This document shows, piece after piece, positions 27,101-37,500 of a DNA stretch of 64,000 nt. The stretch is taken from NCBI GenBank assembly GCA_020634755.1, contig JACKBC010000002.1, positions 186,001 through 250,000 on the forward strand. The letters are read 5' to 3'. The notes beneath the pieces were generated by a model that made no database searches, had not been told where the DNA came from, and saw only the letters and a program-made list of their open reading frames with translations. The translations under genes were made by a program, and so were the position numbers. Within the stretch, counting starts at the first letter, position 1, and each line of letters starts with the position of its first letter. This stretch comes from Caldilineaceae bacterium (GTDB taxonomy: Bacteria; Chloroflexota; Anaerolineae; Caldilineales; Caldilineaceae).

Positions 27101-27816
27101 GCAATCATGGTTTCAGGCTGCAGGATCAAGCCCACGCCTCCGGCCAACGCCAGCTCACATTCCTGACTGCGCAGACTCTGACAGGCTTGATGGATTGCCA
27201 CCAGAGAAGAGGAACAGGAGGTGTCTACAGCAACGCTGGGGCCAGTGATACCGAGCGTGTACGAAAGCCGACCAGCAGCCAAACTGGCAGCATTGCCGGT
27301 TGCCGAATATAAGTCGTTCTGATCGTTGCTTGGTGGCGCGTATTCACTGCCGCAGATGCCGACAAAGACACCGGTTGCACTGTCAAAGACGGGGATCAAG
27401 GCCGCCGATTCGAGGGCCTCCCAGCTCACTTCCAATAGAAGCCGCTGTTGCGGATCGACACTCATGGCTTCACGCGGTGATATGGCGAAGAAATTAGCGT
27501 CGAAGGTATCGACCTCTTCTAAAAATCCGCCATGTCGTGTGTACATTTTTCCCGGTACGTCTGGATCTGGATCGTAATAGGCATCAACATCCCAACGACC
27601 TGGAGGAATCTCAATGACCGCGTCCTTTCCATTGCGCAGTAGATCCCAAAATTTAGCTGGCGTATCTGCCCCACCAGGAAAACGACATGCCATACCAATA
27701 ATCGCAATTGGTTCTGTGATCTGTTGCTGGGTTGCTTCTAATTGCGACTCTAATTCGTCAATGCGAAGCAATGCATCTTGGATTAATGTACGATAATCAA
27801 TACTCGTATTCGTCAT
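21154..27816 (-). CDS. PKS module 6: KS-AT-DH(inactive)-cMT-KR(doubtful)-ACP
   Basis: 2220 residues. KS Cys201 (DTSCSSSL), AT Ser651 (GHSAG) with HAFH (malonyl). The DH has lost both catalytic residues: the His is Tyr949 (GDYRLHDVAVLPGA) and the Asp is Asn1119 (HPGLLNACLQ). The C-methyltransferase keeps the SAM loop EVGAGTG and follows the DH. The KR keeps Ser and Tyr (FFSSVAG, QASYAAAN). However, its Rossmann motif reads TAGLGELG, the NADPH-binding Arg is gone (LVEQNQP in place of LMGRSQP) and the catalytic Lys position is Gln (IPQMLGVWNL). The ACP has GLDSL, and an acidic class-2 docking tail ends the protein. The predicted result is an alpha-methyl-beta-ketone. The ATG follows AGGA about ten bases upstream. 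Confidence 0.95.
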   Translation of the reverse strand: MTNTSIDYRTLIQDALLRIDELESQLEATQQQITEPIAIIGMACRFPGGADTPAKFWDLLRNGKDAVIEIPPGRWDVDAYYDPDPDVPGKMYTRHGGFLEEVDTFDANFFAISPREAMSVDPQQRLLLEVSWEALESAALIPVFDSATGVFVGICGSEYAPPSNDQNDLYSATGNAASLAAGRLSYTLGITGPSVAVDTSCSSSLVAIHQACQSLRSQECELALAGGVGLILQPETMIAFCKGNMLAPDNRCKTFDAAANGFVRGEGCGIVVLKRLSDAVKDEDNILAVIRGSMINQDGRSSGLTAPRGPSQQAVIRRALKNANVKPSEVTYIEAHGTGTSLGDPIEIDALGAVFGERSEPLRVGSVKTNLGHLEGAAGIAGLIKLVLMLQHGQIPPNLHFNTPNPYIDWGNYPIEIPTKLQPWSPATSQRVAGVSSFGFSGTNAHIVLGEPPRRMPTVNTMERPLHLLTVSAKSEEALLELAQRYQAFLDDTDSSLADICYTAHTGRRHFGHRLAVVAASTQEMKAQLTAYCAGEISSGIAQNYVSNMHQAAKIAFLFPGQGCQYLQMGRELYETQPIFRAALDRCNQILQPLLDKPLLSIIYPDPETDELRADIDQTAYTQPALFAVSYALVQLWRSWGIEPDVVMGHSAGEYVAACVAGVFSLEDGLKLIAARGRLMQALPQNGEMVSILASSEEVETLLDAQKVSIAAINGPRSVVISGESAAVQTVVSELSSRDIKCQTLAVSHAFHSPLMEPMLASFAQVATEIDYHPPQIAYVSNLSGELAANQVTSPDYWVRHVREAVRFADGIVTLFENQIDIFIEMSPKPILLGMGQLCLPESEATWLPSLRPHSEWSQLLTSLGELYVHGVNIDWQSFDQAYHQARRKASLPTYAFQRQRYWLEPVLDSAKLSRVRPLLDKMIQSPLHKATLFETEFSIQTFPFAGDYRLHDVAVLPGAVHLAMLLSAVEVHFGVSNCLLEDVRFPTPFVIPDAGARRVQVILSSTTEPQMAEIQVISFAENELDTENVLTHATGRVFIKPQSSTKNLPFDDLLKRCTTEVDTSAFYQTVAAQQISLGPTFQWMEEIWCGEGEALVKLQRPQEIRTLEGHVLHPGLLNACLQTIGVLASEEGQDTFALPSVIAAVHLYTQVQGRMWWCYVKQGEKGQWEIALLDENGRVLAELAGVETQTITREVLHLMPEWAEWLYTVDWQPRPHFGLPTTYLPTLQQFSEVLTTQFHRRTADIDWSRLLQGENELEAISLAYVLSALDALGFDWQPGLRLRTEQLMTQLSVIHRYGRLLDRLLGMLAEEGIVQREGAYWVVIHKAQIPSIPQITTEDTPAPQRLLARCAQKLAEVLRGVQDPLKLLFPGGDASLVAEVYQDSPTAPVMSQLIQEAIQNAFKELPAAQGLRILEVGAGTGSTTELILPHLPAERTEYLFTDIERAFLVQAEEAFAAYDFIQYGLLDIEQAPIEQGFSPHQYDMVIASDVLHTTQDLSQTLAHIQQLLKPDGLLLLLEMTNRHRWVDLTFGLAEEWWRFTDTAIRPDHPLLSAEQWQEQLLTSGFKAVTHVPEASTQHSHTLMLAQAGAAKQEGQWLLFTDVGGVGESVAESLRTQRGQPILVWPGSEYKQLGENVFQINPLLIADYQRLLEMIPAPSRVVHLWSLDAPLIEASTDLESTLQSSCGTALLLTQAILQSQPPSPDLWLVTQGAQLVMEGDLVSGFAQATLWGMGRTIALEHPDLHCVCLDLDAQMSPQAQGKALYTEVMAASPANHEPQVALRQKSRLVARLVRAPEQTKAHSKSANRPISADGTYLITAGLGELGLLTAERLIQQGACHLMLVEQNQPNPDVQPKLEALRTLGAEITIVQADVAECEQVAHALAQIHTAHPLRGIVHVGSLLDDEALLQLDWTHFRKVLIPQMLGVWNLHQRTQAMSLDFFVFFSSVAGLFGNQEQASYAAANTFLDAFAHYRAGQNLRSLNIAWSVWSSVGSATETGRAMPTTSFTGTKGLGAIVPEQGMNIFAHLMAPLFHSQPEPSVAVAAIEWAQFLAPDNGRKAPFFEIFDCASVSGAVAEQLSIRQQLEKASARKRRNIVMTHVRTVTAKVMGWREPEQIPADEGLMTLGLDSLMTVELRNQLARTFEEQLPATLLFDYSTLNLLADHLLSKMTELASASEESAIAAPLRDTADAVEETELDLLSEEEMAALLSQELTEVPLL

Positions 27817-27833
27817 CTTTTGCTATCCTGTAC

Positions 27834-30800
27834 TTAGGCCTGCTTTTTGATTCTCTGTGCCAACAGGGCCGCCAACTCATCCTGCGCCAATGAATCCAAA
27901 TCAGTTTTCTGCACTTGCTGATTGAGCGTATCCGCCGAACTTGGCTGTGCGTGTCGTTCTACATATCCTTTTGCTTCAGCGTCAACATCCAATGTTTCTT
28001 CTTGCTCAACCACTTTTGACAAAAGAAAATCAGCGAGTAAATTTAAAGTGGAATAATCAAATATCAGGGTAGCGGGAAGTTGCGCTTCCAATCCCTTTGC
28101 CAACTGGTTACGCAGTTCAATCGCCATCAGCGAATCCAACCCCAATGTCATCAAACCCTCTTCTGGAGAGATCTGTTTTGGATCACGCCATCCCAAGACC
28201 TTGGCGGCAACTGTCTGCAAATGTTGTAGCATGAAAGCATGCTGTTGCTTCGCAGGGGTCTGCGCCAATTGTTGGCGAAAGCTGAGCTCTTCAACCGTTA
28301 CGGCGGCAGCAGCAGTGGTTACAGCGGAAAAGCGCTCGAAGAACGACCTATTGTGGCCAGCGCTCGTTGCCAGGAATTGTTGCCACTGCACCGGGGTGGC
28401 TGCAACAACGGGAACGGGTTGGGTCAAAAGGTGCATAAAGATATCGATTCCCTGTTCCGGTGCAATTGCGCCCAAGCCCTGCGCCTCGATATCGGACGCC
28501 ACGTCTGCTGCTGTGCCCACCTCAGACCAAGCCCCCCAAAGGATGCTCAAAGCAGGCATATTTTGCCCTGCTCGATAATGGGCAAAAGCATCAAGGAATG
28601 TATTGGCCGCCGCATAATTGGCTTGACCTTGGCTACTAAGAAGCCCCGCCGCGGACGAAAATAGGACAAAGAAGTCCAGCGGCATCTCCCGTGTCAACTG
28701 ATGCAGATTCCAGGCCCCCATCATTTTGGGCGCAAGCACCTTGCTAAATTGCGGCCAATTCTGGCGCAGGAGTACGCCATCTTCTAGGACACCGGCCGCG
28801 TGGATGATGCCACGCAAGGGATACTGTGGATTGATCTTGTCAAGCGCTTGTGCTACCTGTTCATGGATTGCAACATCCGCCTGAACAATGGTGAGTTCGG
28901 CCCCCATTGCCCGCAAGCTTTCCAATTGGGGCCGAATTTCGGGCTTGGGTTGGCTCCGCCCCATCAGCACGAGGTGACGGGCGCCTTCCTTAACCAGTCG
29001 CTTTGCTACCAGTAGTCCAAGCCCACCTAGCCCGCCAGTAATCAAATAAGCCCCATCTTCGACAATCGGGAGCTTGATGCTCTGCGATGGTTCTTGTCTC
29101 TGCTCGGCATAGCGCGTAAGCCGGGCAGTCAGGCGACGGTCTCGACGCAATGCAACCTGCTGTTCGCGATTTGTAGATGTAGCTCCCATAAGTTCTGCAC
29201 AGAGCATTTCACCCTGCGTCTCAGACGACATCTGTGTATCCAGATCCAAGCAGACGCAATTGAGTTCAGGATGTTCGAGCGCAATGGCGCGTCCCATACC
29301 CCAAAGGGCGGCTTGCGCAAAGCCACGGGTTGAATCTTCGGCAACGACGGTCTGTGCGCCCCGAGTTACTAGCCATAAACTGGGATAAGCAGAAAGCGTT
29401 TGCAACATGGATTGCACGAGCAGTAGTGTCGTACCGCAGCTTTGCTGTGAGGCTGCTTCCAGATCTGCTGCAGTCTCAATCTTGTGCGAATCTAAGCTCC
29501 ATAGATGGACAACACCCGCTAATTCCGGCACAGCTTGCAGCAAACGCTGATACCCACCAGCTTGGCATGGGTCGATTTGAAAAGTATGCTCATCCAACTG
29601 TTCATAGCCGTTCCCGGCCAAAACCAAAATCGGCTGCTCGCCTCGTCTTCGCAGATGGGTTGCCAGGGCTTCTGCGGCCCCATTTCTGTCGGCAAAGAGC
29701 AACCAATGTCGCCCCTGGGTCGTCGCGCCAACTTGAGCTACGAATACCTTCTCAATCATATGTCCTGCTGCAAAGGGTTCTTCTGGCACAGAAGCCACCT
29801 CTTGGAAACCGGCGGTTTGCAAAAGGTCTTGCCATTGGTGAACGCTGAGAAGTGGATGGTTTGGGCGAATGTTTGTATCTGTAAAGCGCCACCATTCCTC
29901 CGTCAAGCCAAAGGTCAGATCGATCCATCTGCGGCGAGCGGTTGTTTCCAGAATCAAAAGGATGCCGCCAGGTTTGAGCAATTGTCGAAGGTGGCCCAGC
30001 GTCTGGCTTAAATCTTGCGTTGTGTGCAGAACATGGCTCACAATGATCAAATCATACAGATGCGGTGTGAAACCTTGGGGGGTTGGTGGCCGCTCAATGT
30101 CTAACAGTTCATAGCGTACAAAATTATATTCTTGGAATTTTTCTTGGGCTTGCCCCAGAAACGTTCGCTTACCATCAGTAATAACATACTCTGCGCGCTC
30201 TGCAGGCAGGTGCGGCAGAATATGGCCGGTAATGCTACGGCCTGTACCAGCCCCCACCTCCAAAATGCGTAGTCCTTGTTCCTGTGGCAACTGTTCAAGA
30301 GCCGTTTGTATGGCCTGCTGGATCAGTTGGTTGGCGACCTGGGCAGTAGATGAGTCTTGATAAATGTGGGCACCCAACCCATTATTCCCTTCTGGGAATA
30401 GTATCTCTAGTGGTTCTTGAACCCCGCGCAGTACCTCGGCTAATTTTGCGCCGCAACGGGTGAGCAGTTGGAGCCCAGCGTTATCACCTGCGGCTGCGAT
30501 CTGGGGCATGGGTGGGATATCGGGTTTGCGTTTGACCACCCAGTGTGTACCATCATGGCGCACAATACCTGCTTCGGCGAGTATCCCCAATAGACAATCT
30601 AGCAAGCGCTCATAGCGGCGGATAATGCGCATCTGCGTCATGAATTGCTCGGTACGCATACGTAAGCCGGGCTGCCAGTCAAAGCCAAGTTTATCTAAGG
30701 CAGATAAAACGTAAGCCAGGCTCATGGTTTCTAGCTCTTCTTCTGCCTTAAGTAATTGGGGCCAATCAAGCTCGGCCGCTTCTCTATGAAACTGTGCGGT

Positions 30801-33800
30801 TAGCGTCTCAGTAAATTGCTGAGGTTTGGGTAGATATTCTGGGAGCAGCCCAAATTGCGCCTGTGGTTGCCAATCGACTGCATAGAGCCAATCTTGCCAC
30901 GCAGGTGCTAGTTGGAACGCTTCAGCAGGAGCCTCACGCCCTTGAAATCCTAAAATTTCACCCAATACGGCGCCATTGTCATCTAACAGATAAATGTTCC
31001 ATTGATTGTTTTCCAGCTCTTGCGCATAGCACCAGCAGGCCACACGCCCGGCTTGGGTTGCGCTGACTGGGTAGAGATAGATTTCCGCTGCAGCAAAGGG
31101 CAGTGAAGCCAGGTTTGAGAATTGCGCAATCGTAGGGGCAGAGGTTGCTTGGAGCCCAGCATCAAGTAAACCCGGACGCCATAAATATTCTAGCGCTGAG
31201 CTTATATTTTGCGGACGCTTTAGCTTGATAACAGCTTTATCCTCACCAGTCCAGATTTCGTCCAGCCATCGAAACGTAGGGCCAAAGATGGTCTGTTGTT
31301 TGGCAATAGCAGTATAAAAGCTTGGGCCATCGATCTGCATTGGGCATTCTGACCGCAATTCGTCAAGTGAAAATGTCTTTGCACTGCTTTTTAATTGCAC
31401 GCGTACACGTCCCGTTGCGTGGGTTTGAACTTCCTCATCCTTGCCAAAGCTAATAACCTGAAATTCAGCCGTTTGATGTTCGACCACGTTTGTGAAGAGC
31501 ACCTGTACTGTACGAGATCCTTCTTCTGGAATGACCAATGCTTGTGGAAAAATTACATCCTCCAACAGACAGTTTGGCGCATCAAATAGAATCTCTGCCG
31601 CCGAGAGAGCCAGTTCTAACTGACAGGCCCCCGGAGAAACAACGGTTTCGTAGATCCGATGATCATTCAAAAATGGGAAGTTCTGAAGGCTGAATTCGGT
31701 CTCAAAGATGGTGGACGCGTGCCAGGGTGATTTCACCATCCTGTCGAGCATGGGCCGCAATCGAGCAAAGCGTTCGGTCTGTTGCGCAGGCTTCAGCCAG
31801 TAGCGTTCACGCTGGAAGGGATAGGTGGGTAAGACAACCTTGGTACGTGCTTGGGCATAGGGTTGGTCAAATCCGTCCCAGTCTACTTTTACACCGTATG
31901 TATACAGCTCGCTAAGACTCATCAATAATTGTGGCCATCCTCTATCAGGACGAAGGCTTGGCAACCAAATGGCATTGCTGTCAGGTAAGCAGAGCTGCCC
32001 CATACCAAGCAAGATCGGCTTGGGGCCGATTTCCAGAAAAATATCAATCTGGTTATCATCCAAGGTTGCTATCCCCTGTGCAAACTGCACGGCTTCGCGT
32101 ACATGACGCACCCAATATGTTGGATCTGTAACTTCATGAGCGATCAACTTGCCAGTCACGTTTGAAACAAGTGGCATCTGGGGCTGGTTATAGTTGATTT
32201 CCCTGGCAACCTGGAAAAACTTTTCTAACATCGGTTCCATCAGCGGTGAATGGAACGCGTGCGATACAGATAAGGGATGGCACTTGATGCCTTGATTAGA
32301 AAGGTTAGTTACGATGAGCTCCACAGCATCGGCTGCCCCCGAAATGACAACACTCCTTGGGCCGTTGATTGCGGCGACAGAAACTTGCCCTTCATCTAAG
32401 AGCGGCTCTACTTCTTCGCGGCTGCTTTGGATCGAGGCCATTGCACCATTTTGCGGCAACTCTTGCATCAGGCTTCCACGGGCGGCAATTAACTTTAGGC
32501 CATCTTCTAACGAAAAGACGCCTGCAATACAGGCCGCCACATATTCACCCACACTGTGGCCCATCACCACATCCGGTTCAATGCCCCAAGAACGCCACAA
32601 CTCGACCAAGGCATACTCAAGCGCAAAGAGGGCTGGCTGAGTGTAAGCTGTTTGGTCAATGTCGCTTAACGCTTGTTCGCTAGAACTTTGATCTGGATAG
32701 AGAATTTCCAGGAGCGATTTGGCCAGCAGCGGCTCCAAAATTTGATTACAGCGCTCCAGAGCCTGGCGGAATATTGGCTGTGTCTCATACAACTCACGCC
32801 CCATCTGCACATATTGAGACCCTTGTCCCGTAAAGAGAAAAGCGACCTTTGGTATTCCGCGTGTCGTTGGTACATAGCCCTCGATAACACTAGGGTGCAT
32901 CTCGCCTGTGCAATAATCATTAAGCTGCGCCAGCATTTCTGGACGGGATGGCGCAGCGAGAGCTAGCCGATATCCAAAGTGGCGGCGTCCCGTATTGGCG
33001 GTGTAGCAAATATCAGCAAGAGATGTATCTGAGCCATCCAGAAGAGACCGATAGCGTTGGGCTAGCTCAGCCAGGGCTACTTGATTTTTGGCACTCAAGG
33101 TAAGTAAATGCCACGGTCGCTCAATTGGATTGACTTTCTGTGTTTGGATGGGGGCTTCGCCCAAGATGATATGGACATTGGTTCCGCTGAAGCCAAACGA
33201 GCTAACGCCAGCAATGCGCTCGTTGTTGGCCGGTGACCATGGTTGGCATGTCGTAGGAATCGCCACAGGCCATTCGTCCCAATCAATGTGGGGATTCGGA
33301 GTATCCAAGTGTAGATGGGGTGGAATTTGTCCCTTCTGCAACATCAATATTATCTTGGTGAGTCCAACAATACCGGCGGCACTTTCTAAGTGGCCAACGT
33401 TGGTCTTGATAGAGCTGACCCATAGCGGTTCTGTCCGTTCCCCAAAAACTGATGCTAGAGCGCTCATTTCAATGGGGTCACCCAGCGCAGTACCGGTGCC
33501 GTGAGCATCAATATAGGAGACCTCGTGGGGTTTTAATTTGGCATTTTTTAGTGCCTGGCGGATTAATTGCTCCTGGGCGCGTTCATTGGGCGCGGTTAAG
33601 CTACTGCTTGGGCCATCGTTATTCATGGCTGACCCGCGAATGACGGCCAAGATGTTGTCACGGTCGTTGATGGCGTCAGAGAGTCGTTTCAGCACCATCA
33701 TGCCGCAACCTTCACCGCGCACATAGCCATTGGCAGCTGCATCGAACGTCTTGCAACGACCATCCGGTGACAGAGCCTGATGCCTGCACATGGCAATCAT

Positions 33801-34544
33801 GCTCATGGGGCTAAGGATCAGATTCACCCCACCGGCCAAGGCCACATCAGACTCGCCATTGCGCAGGCTCTGACAGGCCAAATGAACCGTTACTAGAGAA
33901 GAAGAACAGGCTGTATCAATAAACAGCGCAGGGCCTTGCAAGCCAAGGGTGTGAGAGATGCGCCCTGCCGCAAGGCTATTGTTGGTCCCCAAATTCAAAA
34001 GGTAATCCAAGGAAACCGAGTCGAGCGATTGGGCTTCGTTATACATCACGTAGTCGTGATTGCATAGGCCAATAAAAACGCCGGTTTTGGTTAAGCGCAA
34101 TTTGTTTGGCGCCTGCCCGGCGTTTTCCAACGCTTCCCAAGACAGCTCTAGTAAGAGGCGTTGCTGTGGATCGATGCGTTCAGCTTCGCGGGGAGAAATT
34201 TCAAAAAACGGCGCATCAAAATAGTCGCCTTTTGCAATCGCCCCTATCTGGCGTGTATACATCTTCGTTTTGTCATTCAGGTCCGCGCTATAAAATGCAT
34301 CAATGTCCCAGCGTTCGTCGGGAATTTCTGATATCGTATCAACGCCATCACGCAATAGTGTCCAAAATGCTTCGAGGCGCTCTTCCGCACTGGCTTCGGC
34401 GTCATCGGCACCGGGGTAACGACTACTTAGACCGATAATGGCAATGGGCTCGCTTTGTTGTTTTTCTAAGTGTTCGATCTTGATAACAGCCTTTTCCAAG
34501 GCAGACAATATCTGTGCTGTTGAGGGCAAAGTGGCAGTTGTCAT
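27834..34544 (-). CDS. PKS module 5: KS-AT-DH-cMT-KR-ACP
   Basis: 2236 residues. KS Cys213 (DTACSSSL) and His348 (IDAHGTG, Asp replacing the usual Glu). Malonyl AT with Ser663 and HAFH. The DH keeps His962 (NDHRIYETVVSPGA, Gly of the motif replaced by Glu) and the Asp of GLLDAGLQ, so it is probably active. cMT follows with EVGAGTG. The KR is intact: TGGLGGLG, GRSQP, APKMMGAWNL Lys, FSSAAG Ser, QANYAAAN Tyr, and a B-type-like LED motif. The ACP is GLDSL, followed by a docking tail rich in Leu/Glu. It should install an alpha-methyl alpha,beta-double bond. It is nearly a twin of M6 in architecture, but there the DH and KR have decayed. It starts seven bases after the M4 stop. Confidence 0.95.
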   Translation of the reverse strand: MTTATLPSTAQILSALEKAVIKIEHLEKQQSEPIAIIGLSSRYPGADDAEASAEERLEAFWTLLRDGVDTISEIPDERWDIDAFYSADLNDKTKMYTRQIGAIAKGDYFDAPFFEISPREAERIDPQQRLLLELSWEALENAGQAPNKLRLTKTGVFIGLCNHDYVMYNEAQSLDSVSLDYLLNLGTNNSLAAGRISHTLGLQGPALFIDTACSSSLVTVHLACQSLRNGESDVALAGGVNLILSPMSMIAMCRHQALSPDGRCKTFDAAANGYVRGEGCGMMVLKRLSDAINDRDNILAVIRGSAMNNDGPSSSLTAPNERAQEQLIRQALKNAKLKPHEVSYIDAHGTGTALGDPIEMSALASVFGERTEPLWVSSIKTNVGHLESAAGIVGLTKIILMLQKGQIPPHLHLDTPNPHIDWDEWPVAIPTTCQPWSPANNERIAGVSSFGFSGTNVHIILGEAPIQTQKVNPIERPWHLLTLSAKNQVALAELAQRYRSLLDGSDTSLADICYTANTGRRHFGYRLALAAPSRPEMLAQLNDYCTGEMHPSVIEGYVPTTRGIPKVAFLFTGQGSQYVQMGRELYETQPIFRQALERCNQILEPLLAKSLLEILYPDQSSSEQALSDIDQTAYTQPALFALEYALVELWRSWGIEPDVVMGHSVGEYVAACIAGVFSLEDGLKLIAARGSLMQELPQNGAMASIQSSREEVEPLLDEGQVSVAAINGPRSVVISGAADAVELIVTNLSNQGIKCHPLSVSHAFHSPLMEPMLEKFFQVAREINYNQPQMPLVSNVTGKLIAHEVTDPTYWVRHVREAVQFAQGIATLDDNQIDIFLEIGPKPILLGMGQLCLPDSNAIWLPSLRPDRGWPQLLMSLSELYTYGVKVDWDGFDQPYAQARTKVVLPTYPFQRERYWLKPAQQTERFARLRPMLDRMVKSPWHASTIFETEFSLQNFPFLNDHRIYETVVSPGACQLELALSAAEILFDAPNCLLEDVIFPQALVIPEEGSRTVQVLFTNVVEHQTAEFQVISFGKDEEVQTHATGRVRVQLKSSAKTFSLDELRSECPMQIDGPSFYTAIAKQQTIFGPTFRWLDEIWTGEDKAVIKLKRPQNISSALEYLWRPGLLDAGLQATSAPTIAQFSNLASLPFAAAEIYLYPVSATQAGRVACWCYAQELENNQWNIYLLDDNGAVLGEILGFQGREAPAEAFQLAPAWQDWLYAVDWQPQAQFGLLPEYLPKPQQFTETLTAQFHREAAELDWPQLLKAEEELETMSLAYVLSALDKLGFDWQPGLRMRTEQFMTQMRIIRRYERLLDCLLGILAEAGIVRHDGTHWVVKRKPDIPPMPQIAAAGDNAGLQLLTRCGAKLAEVLRGVQEPLEILFPEGNNGLGAHIYQDSSTAQVANQLIQQAIQTALEQLPQEQGLRILEVGAGTGRSITGHILPHLPAERAEYVITDGKRTFLGQAQEKFQEYNFVRYELLDIERPPTPQGFTPHLYDLIIVSHVLHTTQDLSQTLGHLRQLLKPGGILLILETTARRRWIDLTFGLTEEWWRFTDTNIRPNHPLLSVHQWQDLLQTAGFQEVASVPEEPFAAGHMIEKVFVAQVGATTQGRHWLLFADRNGAAEALATHLRRRGEQPILVLAGNGYEQLDEHTFQIDPCQAGGYQRLLQAVPELAGVVHLWSLDSHKIETAADLEAASQQSCGTTLLLVQSMLQTLSAYPSLWLVTRGAQTVVAEDSTRGFAQAALWGMGRAIALEHPELNCVCLDLDTQMSSETQGEMLCAELMGATSTNREQQVALRRDRRLTARLTRYAEQRQEPSQSIKLPIVEDGAYLITGGLGGLGLLVAKRLVKEGARHLVLMGRSQPKPEIRPQLESLRAMGAELTIVQADVAIHEQVAQALDKINPQYPLRGIIHAAGVLEDGVLLRQNWPQFSKVLAPKMMGAWNLHQLTREMPLDFFVLFSSAAGLLSSQGQANYAAANTFLDAFAHYRAGQNMPALSILWGAWSEVGTAADVASDIEAQGLGAIAPEQGIDIFMHLLTQPVPVVAATPVQWQQFLATSAGHNRSFFERFSAVTTAAAAVTVEELSFRQQLAQTPAKQQHAFMLQHLQTVAAKVLGWRDPKQISPEEGLMTLGLDSLMAIELRNQLAKGLEAQLPATLIFDYSTLNLLADFLLSKVVEQEETLDVDAEAKGYVERHAQPSSADTLNQQVQKTDLDSLAQDELAALLAQRIKKQA

Positions 34545-34550
34545 CGTTCA

Positions 34551-37500
34551 TCAATTCTCCAGAAATTTAGTAAGCGCTTGGAATTTTTCTGCCATCAATG
34601 CGTCCACATCTTCTGCGGAGAGAGACTCGGTATCGGATAATGGCTTTTCAGCTTGGTTTTCTTCTTCCCTAGTCAATGTGCCATGCTGTCCGGTTACTGC
34701 GCGCTCTTCTGTTCCTTCATTCGTAGAGAATAAGGACGATAAGTGTTCCGTCAGCTCTTCTAGCGATGGATACTTAAAGAGCAGCGTAGAAGGCAACTTC
34801 ATATCCAGCGCAGTCTGGAGGCGGTTACGAAATTCAACAATCATTAAGGAATCCATGCCCATTTCTAGAAAGCCCTGTTGTGGCATTGGTGGCTGGGACA
34901 ACAGGAGCACGCTGCATAATTCCTCTTGCAAATAAGCCAGAATGCGCTGAGCACGCTCACGGGGTCGTACCGCTTCCAGTTCACGACGTAGCATCAGTGT
35001 AGAGCCATTGGCGGCGCTGGTCTGCTTACTGCTAAATTCGGCAAGCAAGGAGGGCACAGTCACAAAGTGAGAGAGGTACCGCGCCCAGTTGACGGGCATG
35101 GCGGCGATTTGCCCAGTTTGATTATTGCTCTTCAACTCACTGGCAATCAAGGCAGTGACAATCTCTCGTCCCACTTCTAATGGAATTGCATCCAGACCCT
35201 GTTGCGGCATCTGCTGTATGAGGTCCGCCGCCATTCCCACATCGGCCCAAGCACCCCAATTAATGCTTAAGCCTGGTAACCCCATTGCACGACGGTGTTG
35301 CATCAAACTATCCAAGAAGGTATTGGCGGCCACATAATTCCCTTGGCCACCCTCTTCCAACAATGAGGCATTGGAGGAGAAACAGATAAAGAAATCCAGA
35401 GGCGTATCTTGCGTTAAGCAATGGAGATACCAAGCACCATTGACCTTCGGCGCCATGACTTTCTCGAAGCGAGCAGTTGTCTGGCGACTCAAGACTCCGT
35501 CATCTAAGACTCCAGCCATATGAATGATGCCGTGCAGGGGCTTGGGGCAAGCCGCTAATAATTGTTCAACTTCTGACTCAACAGTAACGTCGGCTTGGAT
35601 AACATGTACCTTAGTTCCTTCAGCCTCTAGCCGCTGGATCACATCTTGCGTTTCTTTTGTTGAAACGCCTCGTCGTCCTGCTAATACGAGATGTCCCGCT
35701 CCCTCAGCAGCCAATTGTTGTGCCACCTGTAAGCCTATCCCTCCCAAACCGCCTGTTAAGAGATAGCTACCTTCCGGTTTGATCGGTGATTGTTCGGGCG
35801 GTTCGAGATGTTCGTGCGAGGGTATTAAACGCGCTACGTACCGTTCCCCCTGGCGAAGCGCAACTTGCGATTCGACTTGCTGTTCCTCAGTCTGTAATTC
35901 GGCTAACAGGCGTGAAATCTCAGTCTCTGCTGTTACGTCGATCCGTTTACATTTCAACTCGGGGTATTCCGCAGCAATTGTTTGTGCTAGACCCCATAAA
36001 GAAGCATCGCAATCGTTGATGGATTCCTGCCCATCAATAACCTGTGCATTCTCGGTAACCACCGTAAGTGCAGGCGCCAAATCTGCTTCCATCAACGCCT
36101 GTACCAGATGAAGTAATCCCACATTAAGCGTAATGGCCTTCTGCGGAACGGAATCCGCCGGCGCATCGGGCGAAAAATAGAGAACATGGGAAAGCGTAGG
36201 CCAATCGGTGCTTTGCAGCTCATGGATTAATTGGTAGCTATGCTCAGGTATTCGTGGATTGATTGTTACAGTTTGATATTGCTCAGGCACTACATCCTTG
36301 CTTGCAGTCGCGGGCTTACTGTATTCCAACCCATAGTCAACCAATAGACATTGGAGCCCCCTGCCATGTAATGCTTTGGCAAGCGTTGCCCCCAATCCCC
36401 CGCGGTCGGCGATAATTAGATAACTTCCTGGTATAGGCCGGTTGGCCGGTTGGGCCAAAGGTTGGGAGCGCCAAACTCGTTTATAGAACCAATCATGCCA
36501 AGCCGGTGCAAGGTGGAGAGCTTCTCGTGGCGCGACACGCCCTTCAAAACCGACAATCTTAACCAAAACCATGCCATTCGCGTCTAGCAGATAGATATTC
36601 CAGCGATGATCCTCTACTTCTTGTAGATAGCACCACCAAGCTTGACCTGTCGCTTGGGCGTAATGATACATTTCGCTAATAGTAAACGGCAGCACTGGTT
36701 CTTTGGCATCTTGATCTAAAATGGTTACCCCGGTTGCCTGCAAACATGCATCCAAAAGGCCCGGATGGAGCAGGTGGCCGTGCAGCGAGCCGATGCTCGG
36801 CGGGCGCGTTAATTTGGCTATTGCCTTCTTTTCGCCTACCCGAATATCTGCCAGCCATTGAAATGCTGGCCCCAAGAAAATCTGTTGTGCGGCGGCCGCT
36901 TCATATATTCTGGTCCCGTCGATTGCCGTGCGGCATTCTGCCTGTATCTCATCAAGCGGTATTACTTCTGCCTGACTCTCCGTCTGTACCTGTACCCGGC
37001 CAACAGCATGAGTCAGAACATCATCATCGTCACTGAAACTAATCACCCGAAATTCGGCTTCTCGCCCCCCTTCCGTTGGCGAGAGGATCGCCTGTACTGT
37101 GCGTTCCCCCTCTTTGGAAAGCACCAAAGCTTGGGGAAAGACAACGTCCTCTAAGCGAAAATTTGATGTATCAAATAGCGTTTCCGCGCCGGAGAGAACC
37201 ATCGCCATGTGGCAGGCCCCAGGCGAGACGATTTCGCCATAGACGGTATGATCACGCAAAAAGGGGATATTCTGCGCGCTAAAGGCTGTTTCAAAGATTG
37301 TTGCCTTGTGGATGGGCGACTTCACCATTTTGTCGAGCAAAGGTCGCACACGGGTCAATTTGGTTGTCTCGTTGCCAGAGGCTATCCAGTAAGGTTCCCG
37401 CTGGAATGGGTAGGTAGGTAGAGCAACTTTACGCAGTGCTATATGCTCTGAATTGTAAAAGTTACCCCACTTTATATGACAGCCGAGCGTATATAACTTG